Shown here: one piece after another, positions 27,029 through 35,244 of the stretch
How positions within the stretch are numbered: position 1 is the first letter of the stretch
Layout: the number at the start of each line of letters is the position of its first letter
DNA from: Hyunsoonleella pacifica
GTDB taxonomy: Bacteria; Bacteroidota; Bacteroidia; Flavobacteriales; Flavobacteriaceae
NCBI RefSeq assembly: GCF_004310335.1
Contig: NZ_SIRS01000006.1
Location: forward strand, 1 to 36,200
Direction: 5' to 3'
Length of the DNA: 36,200 nucleotides
Program-made: the position numbers and the translations under genes
The notes under the pieces: model-generated
Told to the model about the DNA's origin: nothing
The model's database searches: none
Seen by the model: the letters and a program-made list of their open reading frames with translations, nothing else

Positions 27029-27066
27029 AAATCCTGTTATTGTAAAATGATAACAGGATTTTTTTT
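27029..27066 (+). terminator. Intrinsic terminator after eno
   Basis: AAATCCTGTTAT (27029-27040), a 9-nt loop, then ATAACAGGATTT (27050-27061) and a T run to 27066. The 12-bp stem is perfect. Confidence 0.9.
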
Positions 27067-27409
27067 GTCATAATTTTATTAGTTATCAAAAAGCATGAAT
27101 ATTAATTTGGTTCATAGTTGAGACTTTCACAATTAAATTCTGATGAAGTTTAGCTTAAATTTTAGCTAGAAAATGGATTATTTATTTAACAATTGGTTCT
27201 AAGTAATAATACTTATTTTACTATTTAAAAGCTAAGTAGTTGTTGGAATTGTAAATTTTTAAACAAAAGGCTATAAACTTTAAGCTAATTGCTTTTTTTG
27301 GCATTGATTTTATCGATTTATAAATTAACAAAACCTTTGCTTACAGACTTCTTAAAATCGAGGGATATTTTGTAATTTAGCAATCCGAAAAAAATAAACT
27401 AAAAATCAT
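27067..27409. other. 343-nt intergenic region between eno and gltA, no gene seen
   Basis: Very AT-rich, with no open frame of note and no RNA gene recognised. A near-match to the -7 box, TAATTTAG (27373-27380, one mismatch to TAnnTTTG), lies 29 nt before gltA, and AACCTTTG (27332-27339) is another one-mismatch site; neither has a well-spaced TTG. Short AGCT-centred words recur (TAGCT/AGCTA at 27151-27168; AAGCTAA twice later). gltA regulation probably resides here, but I cannot define the site. Confidence 0.5.
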
Positions 27410-28696
27410 ATGTCAGATACCGCTATTCTAGAGATTAATGGAGAAAAACATGAGTTTCCAATCATAAAAGGAACCGAGAATGAGCAAGCGATTAATATAT
27501 CAAAATTGAGAGCTGTAACCAATGGTGTAATAACAATAGATCCAGGTTATAAAAATACAGGATCATGCGAAAGTGCTATTACATTTCTAGATGGAGAAAA
27601 AGGTATCTTAAGATATCGTGGTTATGATATTGCCGAACTTGCTGAAAAAGTTGACTTTCTTGAAGTTGCATATTTATTGATATTTGGAGAATTGCCTACC
27701 AAAGAGCAAAATGATAAATTTCATAACGATATTAAGGCGCAATCTGAAGTTGATGAAGATGTAAAAAAGATTTTAGATGCATTTCCTAAGGCGGCACATC
27801 CAATGGGAGTTATTTCCTCTCTAACTAGTGCTTTAACGGCATTTAATTCATCCTCAGTAAATGTAGAATCAGAGGAAGATATGTATAAGTCTGTAGTTAG
27901 ATTGCTAGGTAAAATGCCAGTATTAGTTGCATGGACAATGCGAAAGAAGCAAGGACAACCATTAGATTACGGAGATAATACCCTAGGCTATGTAGAGAAC
28001 CTTTTAAAAATGATGTTCTCAAAACCTAATAGTTGTTATATTCAAAATCCAGTGTTAGTTGATGCTTTAGATAAATTACTAATCTTACATGCTGATCATG
28101 AGCAGAACTGTTCTACTTCTACAGTGAGAATTGTTGGTTCATCTCATGCAGGTTTATTTGCTTCCATTTCTGCAGGTATTTCTGCATTATGGGGTCCACT
28201 TCATGGAGGAGCTAATCAAGCAGTTTTAGAAATGTTGGAAGCTATACAAGCTGATGGTGGAGATACTAAAAAGTATATGGCAAAGGCCAAGGACAAAAAT
28301 GACCCATTCAGATTAATGGGCTTTGGTCATCGTGTATATAAAAACTTCGACCCTAGAGCTAAGATTATCAAAAAAGCTGCAGATCAAGTTTTACATGATT
28401 TAGGTATTGAAGACCCAATATTAGATATAGCTAAAGGTTTAGAAAAAGAAGCTTTAGAAGATCAATATTTTGTAGATAGAAAACTATATCCTAATGTAGA
28501 TTTTTATTCAGGTATTATCTACAGAGCAATGGGTATACCTACAGAGATGTTTACAGTAATGTTTGCTATAGGTCGTTTACCAGGATGGATTGCACAATGG
28601 AGAGAAATGCGTTTACGTAAAGAACCTATTGGTAGACCAAGACAAGTATATGTCGGTGCAACAGAAAGAGCATTTGTTGATGTAGATAAGCGATAA
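27410..28696 (+). CDS. gltA: Citrate synthase (type II, hexameric-type)
   Basis: Complete, 428 residues (E. coli 427). It condenses oxaloacetate and acetyl-CoA to citrate at the entry of the TCA cycle. Catalytic residues line up with E. coli His264, His305 and Asp362: His265 in GPLHGGANQ, His307 in GFGHRVYKNFDPRA, and Asp364 in NVDFYSG. The N-terminal beta-domain (GSCESAITFLDGEKGILRYRGYDI, about 51-74) is typical of the type II, NADH-sensitive group, though inhibition cannot be read from sequence. It is monocistronic. Confidence 0.98.
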   Translation: MSDTAILEINGEKHEFPIIKGTENEQAINISKLRAVTNGVITIDPGYKNTGSCESAITFLDGEKGILRYRGYDIAELAEKVDFLEVAYLLIFGELPTKEQNDKFHNDIKAQSEVDEDVKKILDAFPKAAHPMGVISSLTSALTAFNSSSVNVESEEDMYKSVVRLLGKMPVLVAWTMRKKQGQPLDYGDNTLGYVENLLKMMFSKPNSCYIQNPVLVDALDKLLILHADHEQNCSTSTVRIVGSSHAGLFASISAGISALWGPLHGGANQAVLEMLEAIQADGGDTKKYMAKAKDKNDPFRLMGFGHRVYKNFDPRAKIIKKAADQVLHDLGIEDPILDIAKGLEKEALEDQYFVDRKLYPNVDFYSGIIYRAMGIPTEMFTVMFAIGRLPGWIAQWREMRLRKEPIGRPRQVYVGATERAFVDVDKR

Positions 28697-28722
28697 TACG
28701 CAAGCACTTTTAAAAATATATT

Positions 28723-28756
28723 AAAGCTTCATACTTAGTTGTTATGAAGCTTTTTT
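28723..28756 (+). terminator. Intrinsic terminator after gltA
   Basis: AAAGCTTCATA (28723-28733), a 9-nt loop, then TATGAAGCTTT (28743-28753) and further T residues to 28756. The right arm contains an in-frame ATG (28744) of the next gene, which argues that the true start of that gene is the later ATG at 28768. Confidence 0.85.
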
Positions 28757-28767
28757 ATATTTACAAT

Positions 28768-29682
28768 ATGCTAAAACTTAATATACAAAACGAAACTTCT
28801 AGATTACGAAAAGTAGTTCTTGGTATAGCAGAAAGTAATGGTCCTATTCCAAAAATAGAAGATTGTTACGATCCTAAAAGTATAGAACATATAAAAGCGG
28901 GCACATATCCTAAAGAAGCCGATATGGTTAATGAGATGGCGGCTGTTTTAGAAGTGTTTAAAAAATATGAAGTTGAAGTTTATAGACCAGACCTTATAAA
29001 AGATTGTAATCAGATATTTTCAAGAGATATTGCTTTTGTTATTGAAGATGTAATGATAGAGGCTAATATATTACCACATCGAGAGGAAGAGGTACATGCA
29101 ATTGATTATATTTGGAATCAAGTGTCAGAAGATAAGCGTATTATCCTTCCAGAAAATTGTCATGTAGAAGGCGGAGATGTAATGCCATGGAATGATTATA
29201 TTTTTATGGGTACTTATTCTGGAGAAGATTACCCAGATCTAATTACAGCGCGTACAAATATTCAAGCTGTCACAGCAATTCAAGAATTGTTTCCAAATAA
29301 AAAGGTTAAGGCATTTGAGCTTAGAAAATCAAATACTAATCCACGTGAAAATGCATTACACCTAGACTGCTGTTTCAATCCTTTAGGGAAAGGAAAAGCA
29401 ATTATACATAAAAACGGATTTTTAATTGAAAACGAGTATGAATGGTTGATAAATTTCTTCGGAAAAGAAAATGTATTTGAAATTAATAAAGAAGAAATGT
29501 ATGATATGTACAGTAACGTATTTTCCATTTCAGATGATGTAATTATTTCTGAAAAAAGTTTCACAAGATTAAATACTTGGTTGCGAAATCAAGGTTTTAA
29601 AGTAGAAGAAGTACCTTATGCAGAAATTGGAAAACAGGAAGGATTATTGCGGTGTACTACTTTGCCATTGTTTAGGGATTAA
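28768..29682 (+). CDS. Amidinotransferase/arginine deiminase-superfamily enzyme (guanidine-modifying)
   Basis: 304 residues from the ATG of MLKLNIQNETSRLRKVVLG; an in-frame ATG 24 nt upstream lies within the gltA terminator stem. The fold family is shown by Arg86-Asp87 (FSRDIAFV), the EGGD motif at 134-137, His198 and Asp200 in NALHLDCCFNPLGKG, and the nucleophile Cys296 in GLLRCTTLPLFRD. These match the Cys-His-acid arrangement of enzymes acting on arginine-like guanidines: deiminases, dimethylarginine hydrolases and arginine:glycine amidinotransferases. The HLDCCFNPLGKG and RCTTLP wording leans to the amidinotransferase/DDAH side. The substrate is not decided. It lies 11 nt before a CtlX-like gene. 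Confidence 0.85.
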   Translation: MLKLNIQNETSRLRKVVLGIAESNGPIPKIEDCYDPKSIEHIKAGTYPKEADMVNEMAAVLEVFKKYEVEVYRPDLIKDCNQIFSRDIAFVIEDVMIEANILPHREEEVHAIDYIWNQVSEDKRIILPENCHVEGGDVMPWNDYIFMGTYSGEDYPDLITARTNIQAVTAIQELFPNKKVKAFELRKSNTNPRENALHLDCCFNPLGKGKAIIHKNGFLIENEYEWLINFFGKENVFEINKEEMYDMYSNVFSISDDVIISEKSFTRLNTWLRNQGFKVEEVPYAEIGKQEGLLRCTTLPLFRD

Positions 29683-29693
29683 TAGTGCTTAAT

Positions 29694-30629
29694 ATGTTAC
29701 AAACTACAAATACAATATTAATGGTACGTCCTGTAAATTTCAGGATGAATGAACAAACTGCAGTCAATAACTACTACCAAAATGAAGTTAAAGATCTATT
29801 ACCAGAAACCGTCAATACAAAAGCTCAGCAAGAATTTGATACCTATGTAAAAAAGCTGCGCAGCATAGATATTAAAGTAATTGTGGTTGATGATAGAATT
29901 GAAACCGATACCCCAGACTCAATTTTTCCAAATAATTGGATATCATTTCATGAAAATGGAGATGTAGGCTTATATCCTATGTTTGCTGAGAATCGTCGTT
30001 TGGAACGAAGAGAGGACATTTTAACATCCATAGAATCCGAAGGCTTTACAATATATAATATTATCGATTATACTTCAGCTGAAGAAGAAGCTATTTTTTT
30101 AGAAGGAACAGGTAGTATTATATTAGATCGTGTAAACAAAAAAGCGTATTGTGCATTGTCTCCTAGGGCAGATGAGGATTTGTTTATAGAGTTTTGTGAA
30201 GACTTTGAGTATTTTCCAATTGTGTTTACAGCAAACCAAACAGTAGAAGAAGTGCGTAAACCCATTTATCACACAAATGTGATGATGTGTATAGCAGAAA
30301 CTTTTGCTGTGATTTGTTTAAGTTGTATTGATAATAAAAAAGAACGGAAAAATGTCATTAATCACTTAAAGTCTAGTGGAAAGGAAATTATAGATATTAC
30401 TGAAGCACAAGTCGAAAGTTTTGCAGGTAATATGTTACAGTTAAGAGGGCATAATGACGAATTATTTTTGATTATGAGTCAATCGGCTTATGATTCACTG
30501 ACCAAAGCACAGATTGGCAAAATTGAAAAACATTGTAAAATTATATCTAGTAGTTTAGATGTTATAGAAACCTGTGGAGGAGGCAGTGCTCGTTGTATGA
30601 TGGCTGAAGTATTTTTACCTAAAACTTAA
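29694..30629 (+). CDS. ctlX: CtlX-like citrulline/arginine-utilisation hydrolase
   Basis: 311 residues from the ATG of MLQTTNTILMVRPVNF; a GTG three codons earlier, 2 nt after the previous stop, is possible. The family pattern is clear: RPVNFRMNEQTAVNNYYQ (about 12-29), PDSIFPNNWISFH (74-86), FLEGTGSIILDR (135-146), His193 in YHTNVMMCI, and Cys301 in GGGSARCMMAEVF as the probable nucleophile. CtlX proteins belong to the guanidine-modifying superfamily and were linked to citrulline use in other bacteria; the reaction here is inferred. It forms a two-gene unit with the preceding enzyme. Its 3' end faces the kinase gene only 6 nt away. Confidence 0.85.
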   Translation: MLQTTNTILMVRPVNFRMNEQTAVNNYYQNEVKDLLPETVNTKAQQEFDTYVKKLRSIDIKVIVVDDRIETDTPDSIFPNNWISFHENGDVGLYPMFAENRRLERREDILTSIESEGFTIYNIIDYTSAEEEAIFLEGTGSIILDRVNKKAYCALSPRADEDLFIEFCEDFEYFPIVFTANQTVEEVRKPIYHTNVMMCIAETFAVICLSCIDNKKERKNVINHLKSSGKEIIDITEAQVESFAGNMLQLRGHNDELFLIMSQSAYDSLTKAQIGKIEKHCKIISSSLDVIETCGGGSARCMMAEVFLPKT

Positions 30630-30635
30630 ATGTTT

Positions 30636-32702
30636 TTAATCGCCATTAGGCTTAGACTTGGGTAATTGTACATAGAATGTACTTCCTACATTAACCGTAC
30701 TTTCTACCCAAATTTTTCCACCGTTAAGTTCTACTAGTTCTTTACAAATAGAAAGGCCAAGACCAGTACCTTTTTCATTATTGGTACCCATTGTAGAATA
30801 AGTATTGCTCTTAAAAAGTTTTTCTAAATTGTGTTTTGGTATACCTATACCAGTATCCGCAATACTTATAATGCAACTACCATTACTAATATGATTGGAA
30901 ACCGTTATTTTATCTCCTTTTCTAGAGAATTTTAAGGCATTGGCTAACAGATTTTGAATTACAATCTCAATCATACTTCTGTCAGCATAAGCAAAGTCTC
31001 TAAGCGAGTGGTCTACAAGATCAATACCTTTACTTTCTAAACGTTGTTCTACAAGTTTTATCTTCTCCTCAAATACCTCTTGAATATCAAATAGACTAGG
31101 GCTAGGTTTAAGAGATTGCATTTGTGATTTAGACCAGTTTAACAAATTGAACAAAAGTAATGAAGCATTATTCGCATTTTCACTTAATTCAGGTATTAAA
31201 TTGTCAAACTCTTCTCTTGATAAAGAACCATCTTTTAGTAAATCAATAAACCCATTAATAGAAGACAGAGAATCTTTTAAATCGTGAGAAACTATAGAAA
31301 ACAATTTGTCTTTTACATTATTAACATTTTCTAAGTGTTGTGTTTGTTCAACAAAAGCCTCGTTTTGTAATTGTATTTTTAGATTTTTCTCTTCAAGTTC
31401 GTGTACATGCCTTAAACTATTATTTCGTTTTAAATATATTAAAACCAAAAATATACATACAATAGCCAGTATGCCTAAAAGAATGTAGAAGAAGAGTTTA
31501 AATTTACGAAGTTTATCTTCTTGTTCAATATCAATCGATACATTAGTACCAGTTTCAGGTTTAATATCTTTTCGATCAAAATTTAAGCTTAAATCTTTTG
31601 TATTAACATCAGCAATTTTTGATTGAGGTTGTATTTTAGATTTGTTAAGGCTGTCTCTTAAGTTATAATACCTGCGTTGCCAAACAAAAGCTCTATCAAA
31701 TCTTCTAGTGGTAGAATCTAAAGATTTCATTAAGCCATAATATCTAAGAAGCTCTTCGTTATTTTTTAACTTTTTCGCTAAAGTTCCAGCTTCAAATATT
31801 TGTTGTCCTGCAGTGCGTAATCTTCCTTGATTTAAATTTAGTTTTCCAAGATTATTTAGAGTAGTTACTAAATTTTCCTCATTCTTATATTTTCTGTTTA
31901 GCGATAAGCCTTGTATCAAGTATTTCGCTGCTGATGTATAATCGTTAAATTCTAAATATTCCCCACCTAATTTAGGTAGAACATTACTTCTAATAGAATC
32001 AGTTTTGCCATTTACACTATTTAAGACTTTTTCATAAAATTCAATAGCTTTTCTGTGTTCTTTAGATTTAGAATATAATTCAGCTAGAAGTAAACTAGAA
32101 TTACTAATGCCTGTAGAATCATTTAATTGCTCTTGAATATCTAATGCTTTTAAATTATACTCTATAGATTTATCTACTACATCAAGTTTGTAATAGGTTT
32201 CTCCAAGGCTTGTGTAAGCCGAACGTAGTTCATGACTCAACCCTCTACGTTCTAATTCTTGTATTGCAGATAGAGAATATTGTAATCCCTTACTAAAGTT
32301 GCCGCGCTCCATTTCAATTAAGCCAATACTGTTATTAACTTTAGCTATGTTTAGAGTGTCTTTAAGTTTATTAAATAGAGCCTTGGCTTTGGTATAGCCA
32401 TCCATGGCATTTATATAATCATTATTTTCAGCATAAATCAATGCCTTATAGTAGGTGGTTTTCGCAATACCCTTTTGGTAATTAATACTAGTAGAAAGTT
32501 GATCACTTAGCCTTATGTATTTAAGAGCACGTTCAAAATCTTCAGAATCGTAAAGAATTTTTATTATTTTAAGAGATGTATCAACTTTAAGAGAATCGTT
32601 GGTTTCAAAACCTAAAGTTATAGATAAGCTGTCTAGTTCTTTGGTTTGAGTAAAACCAAAAAACACATGAAGAAGTAAAATGAGAGTAATATTTCTCCTC
32701 AT
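30636..32702 (-). CDS. TPR-containing membrane sensor histidine kinase
   Basis: 688 residues. There is a signal peptide (about 1-19), then a helical TPR array at about 45-345 (for example AIEFYEKVLNSV and SIEYNLKALDIQEQ), which would be periplasmic. One membrane segment lies at about 402-424, followed by a coiled coil (429-465). The HisKA domain has phosphoacceptor His473 in FSIVSHDLKDSLSSINGF. The HATPase domain carries the N-box (NLLANALKFS, 584-593), DTGIGIP (616-622) and GTGLGLSI (645-652), so the kinase is complete. There is no receiver domain and no response regulator in the window. The signal is unknown. It is monocistronic, convergent with ctlX and divergent from argS. Confidence 0.94.
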   Translation of the reverse strand: MRRNITLILLLHVFFGFTQTKELDSLSITLGFETNDSLKVDTSLKIIKILYDSEDFERALKYIRLSDQLSTSINYQKGIAKTTYYKALIYAENNDYINAMDGYTKAKALFNKLKDTLNIAKVNNSIGLIEMERGNFSKGLQYSLSAIQELERRGLSHELRSAYTSLGETYYKLDVVDKSIEYNLKALDIQEQLNDSTGISNSSLLLAELYSKSKEHRKAIEFYEKVLNSVNGKTDSIRSNVLPKLGGEYLEFNDYTSAAKYLIQGLSLNRKYKNEENLVTTLNNLGKLNLNQGRLRTAGQQIFEAGTLAKKLKNNEELLRYYGLMKSLDSTTRRFDRAFVWQRRYYNLRDSLNKSKIQPQSKIADVNTKDLSLNFDRKDIKPETGTNVSIDIEQEDKLRKFKLFFYILLGILAIVCIFLVLIYLKRNNSLRHVHELEEKNLKIQLQNEAFVEQTQHLENVNNVKDKLFSIVSHDLKDSLSSINGFIDLLKDGSLSREEFDNLIPELSENANNASLLLFNLLNWSKSQMQSLKPSPSLFDIQEVFEEKIKLVEQRLESKGIDLVDHSLRDFAYADRSMIEIVIQNLLANALKFSRKGDKITVSNHISNGSCIISIADTGIGIPKHNLEKLFKSNTYSTMGTNNEKGTGLGLSICKELVELNGGKIWVESTVNVGSTFYVQLPKSKPNGD

Positions 32703-33112
32703 ATCAGCGTTTTAACTATAGCTTTTTACAAAGCGATTATTTAAAGAAGCTTGGTTGAGGGAAATCAAGTTGTCTTTTTTAGATTATGTAAAAGATCAAT
32801 TCTTTGTTAATAATAGCTTCGGGAAACAAAAGTTGCAAAAAGCCTTTTTATATTCTAATTTATGGGTTTTTCTACCAAAAAATTAGATAAAGAGCGAGGT
32901 GTTTTTTTTGAAAAAATCGACGAATAGATTAAGTGCAAAAAACATAGAAAAACGACACTTTTGTCGATGAAATGCACACCTAAATTATACTATGTTAATT
33001 TAGTTTTAGAAACATCTAAATTCCATGTTAAATCTACTAATCAATACCTAGAGACAATTCTTAGAAAATGGATTAAAATCTTTCTATCTTTGCCGCCTAA
33101 TAATTAGTATGG
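32703..33112. other. 410-nt divergent region between the kinase gene and argS
   Basis: No gene is seen. It must hold the kinase promoter (minus strand; no consensus box found) and the argS promoter. Small inverted repeats are CGACA-CTTT-TGTCG (32953-32966) and AATTTAG/CTAAATT (32997-33003 and 33016-33022). I looked for T-box features typical of tRNA-synthetase leaders and saw none; the argS leader is only about 15-20 nt. Confidence 0.5.
33085..33092 (+). promoter_or_regulatory. -7 box of the argS promoter
   Basis: TATCTTTG matches TAnnTTTG exactly, 20 nt before the argS ATG. No exact TTG is at the right distance; TTA at 33061-33063 would give a 21-nt spacer. Transcription should start around 33097-33100, leaving a very short leader. 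Confidence 0.6.
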
Positions 33113-34894
33113 ATGAGCTTTCAAGATATTTTATCAAATCAAATTAAAAAAGCAGTTTTAGAGCAGTATAAAACGCAGTTAGAGTCAATTGAATTTCAAG
33201 CCACAAGAAAGGAATTTGATGGAGATATTACTGTAGTTATTTTCTCTATGTTACGCTTTATAAAAGGTAATCCTGTACAAATAGGAGAGGCTATTGGAAA
33301 TTATCTTATAGAAAATGTTGATGAGGTAAAAGGTTTTAATGTTGTAAAAGGGTTTTTAAATATTGAAATAAGCGACGCCTATTATTTAAATTTCTTTGAA
33401 AGCATTAAGAATGAAGAAAAATATGGTTTTATAAATTCAAATGAAGATGACAAATCTATCATGGTAGAATATTCATCTCCTAATACCAACAAACCATTAC
33501 ATTTGGGACATATCCGAAATAACCTTTTAGGGTACAGTGTTGCTGAAATTTTGAAAGCTTCTGGGAAGACAGTGTATAAAACCCAGATTATTAATGATAG
33601 AGGGATTCATATTTGTAAAAGTATGCTAGCGTGGAAACGTTTTGGTAATAGTGAAACCCCTGAAAGTACTAGGCTTAAAGGAGATAAATTAGTAGGTAAT
33701 TACTATGTAAAGTTTGATCAGGAGTACAAGAAACAGATTCAAAGTTTGATTTCTGAAGGTAAATCAGAAGAAGAAGCCAAGAAAGAAGCACCAATGTTAT
33801 TAGAAGCTCAAGAAATGCTTCGTAAGTGGGAAGCTGGAGATGAAGAAATAGTAGCACTTTGGGAAAAAATGAATGGTTGGGTGTATAAAGGTTTTGATGA
33901 AACGTATAAAAATTTAGGTGTTGATTTTGATGCGCTTTATTATGAAAGTAATACCTATTTATTAGGAAAAGAATTTGTTGCTGAAGGTTTAAGATCTGGA
34001 GTGTTTAAAAGGGAAGAAGATGGATCAGTTTGGTGTGACTTAACAGAAGATGGTCTTGATAAAAAAATAGTATTAAGAGCAGACGGAACAGCGGTTTACA
34101 TGACCCAAGATATAGGTACAGCCATTCAACGTGTAAAGGATTATCCAGATGTTGGAGGAATGGTTTATACAGTTGGAAATGAGCAAGATTACCATTTTAA
34201 AGTACTGTTTTTAATTTTGAAAAAATTAGGTTTTGAATGGGCTAAAAACTTATACCATTTAAGCTATGGAATGGTAGACTTGCCCAGTGGAAAAATGAAA
34301 AGTAGAGAGGGAACAGTAGTTGATGCAGATGATCTTATAGATGACATGGCAAAAACTGCTGAAGAAATCTCAGAAGAGTTGGGTAAACTTGACGGATATT
34401 CAAATGAAGAAAAACAACAACTCTACAAAACCATAGGTCTTGGTGCATTAAAGTATTATATTTTAAAAGTAGATCCTAAAAAACGTATTTTGTTTAACCC
34501 AAAAGAGTCTATAGATTTTCAAGGAAATACGGGACCTTTTATACAATATACTTATGCAAGGATTCAATCAATATTACGAAAAGCTGACATATCAAATTCT
34601 GAATCGATTGATTTAAATATATCTCTCCATGATAAAGAACGAGAACTAATTAAATACATACAGTTATTTCCTGAGGTAGTCCAAAATGCAGCTAAACAGC
34701 ATAGTCCTGCAATAATTGCAAATTATACTTATGATTTAGTAAAAGAGTTTAATTCTTTTTATCAAAATGTATCTATTTTAGGAGCAGATAATCATAATGA
34801 AAAACTATTTAGAGTACAATTGTCTAATACAGTAGCCAATACCATTAAAAATGCATTTAGCGTTTTGGGTATCGATGTACCAAACCGTATGTAA
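33113..34894 (+). CDS. argS: Arginyl-tRNA synthetase
   Basis: 593 residues (E. coli 577). A class I synthetase that charges tRNA-Arg. The N-terminal additional domain occupies about 1-115. SPNTNKPLHLGHIRNNLLG carries the HIGH motif as HLGH (130-133). The KMSKS-type loop appears as KMKSREG (394-400), a usual variant in this family. GNEQDYHFKVLF and the DALR anticodon-binding domain (about 475-593, ending GIDVPNRM) complete it. An out-of-frame ATG four bases upstream is not the start; MSFQDILSNQIKKAV is. It is monocistronic. Next to two guanidine-modifying enzymes it may reflect a loose arginine-related neighbourhood. Confidence 0.98.
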   Translation: MSFQDILSNQIKKAVLEQYKTQLESIEFQATRKEFDGDITVVIFSMLRFIKGNPVQIGEAIGNYLIENVDEVKGFNVVKGFLNIEISDAYYLNFFESIKNEEKYGFINSNEDDKSIMVEYSSPNTNKPLHLGHIRNNLLGYSVAEILKASGKTVYKTQIINDRGIHICKSMLAWKRFGNSETPESTRLKGDKLVGNYYVKFDQEYKKQIQSLISEGKSEEEAKKEAPMLLEAQEMLRKWEAGDEEIVALWEKMNGWVYKGFDETYKNLGVDFDALYYESNTYLLGKEFVAEGLRSGVFKREEDGSVWCDLTEDGLDKKIVLRADGTAVYMTQDIGTAIQRVKDYPDVGGMVYTVGNEQDYHFKVLFLILKKLGFEWAKNLYHLSYGMVDLPSGKMKSREGTVVDADDLIDDMAKTAEEISEELGKLDGYSNEEKQQLYKTIGLGALKYYILKVDPKKRILFNPKESIDFQGNTGPFIQYTYARIQSILRKADISNSESIDLNISLHDKERELIKYIQLFPEVVQNAAKQHSPAIIANYTYDLVKEFNSFYQNVSILGADNHNEKLFRVQLSNTVANTIKNAFSVLGIDVPNRM

Positions 34895-35244
34895 ACGTAT
34901 CAATCGCTACTTTCTAAATAATACTTAAAAATAAACTAATTACCTTAAGAGATTTAACTCTTTTCGGTTTTGTAGTATAATGTAATAAGTTTATTGATGG
35001 GACTCTTATTCCTTCCTTTTGAAAATCAGTAAACTATCGAAGTAAGTCTAATTAAACAAATAATACTTCTGATTGCTTTCTTCTTTATAATTCGACTCTT
35101 TTAACTTATTCATTTAAAAGAAAAATCTTTCAAAAAAAGTGAATAATTGTTATTTAACTCATTTTTGTTTAAATAATCTAAAAAAAAGTTAAGCATGAGT
35201 ATGTTTTGTTTAACTTTATAACGAAAAACATAAACAGAAAAAAA
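34895..35244. other. 350-nt intergenic region after argS, no gene seen
   Basis: A weak hairpin AAGAG/CTCTT (34947-34962) followed by T-rich sequence may end argS. GAAGTA (35039-35044) and TACTTC (35064-35069) form another short inverted repeat. TATGTTTTG (35200-35208) resembles a -7 box with one extra T, 36 nt before the next ATG. I see no RNA gene. Confidence 0.45.

Noticed and set aside
32703-33112. T-box or other tRNA-sensing leader for argS
   Set aside because: The -7 box lies 20 nt before the ATG, leaving no room for such a leader, and no T-box sequence is seen.
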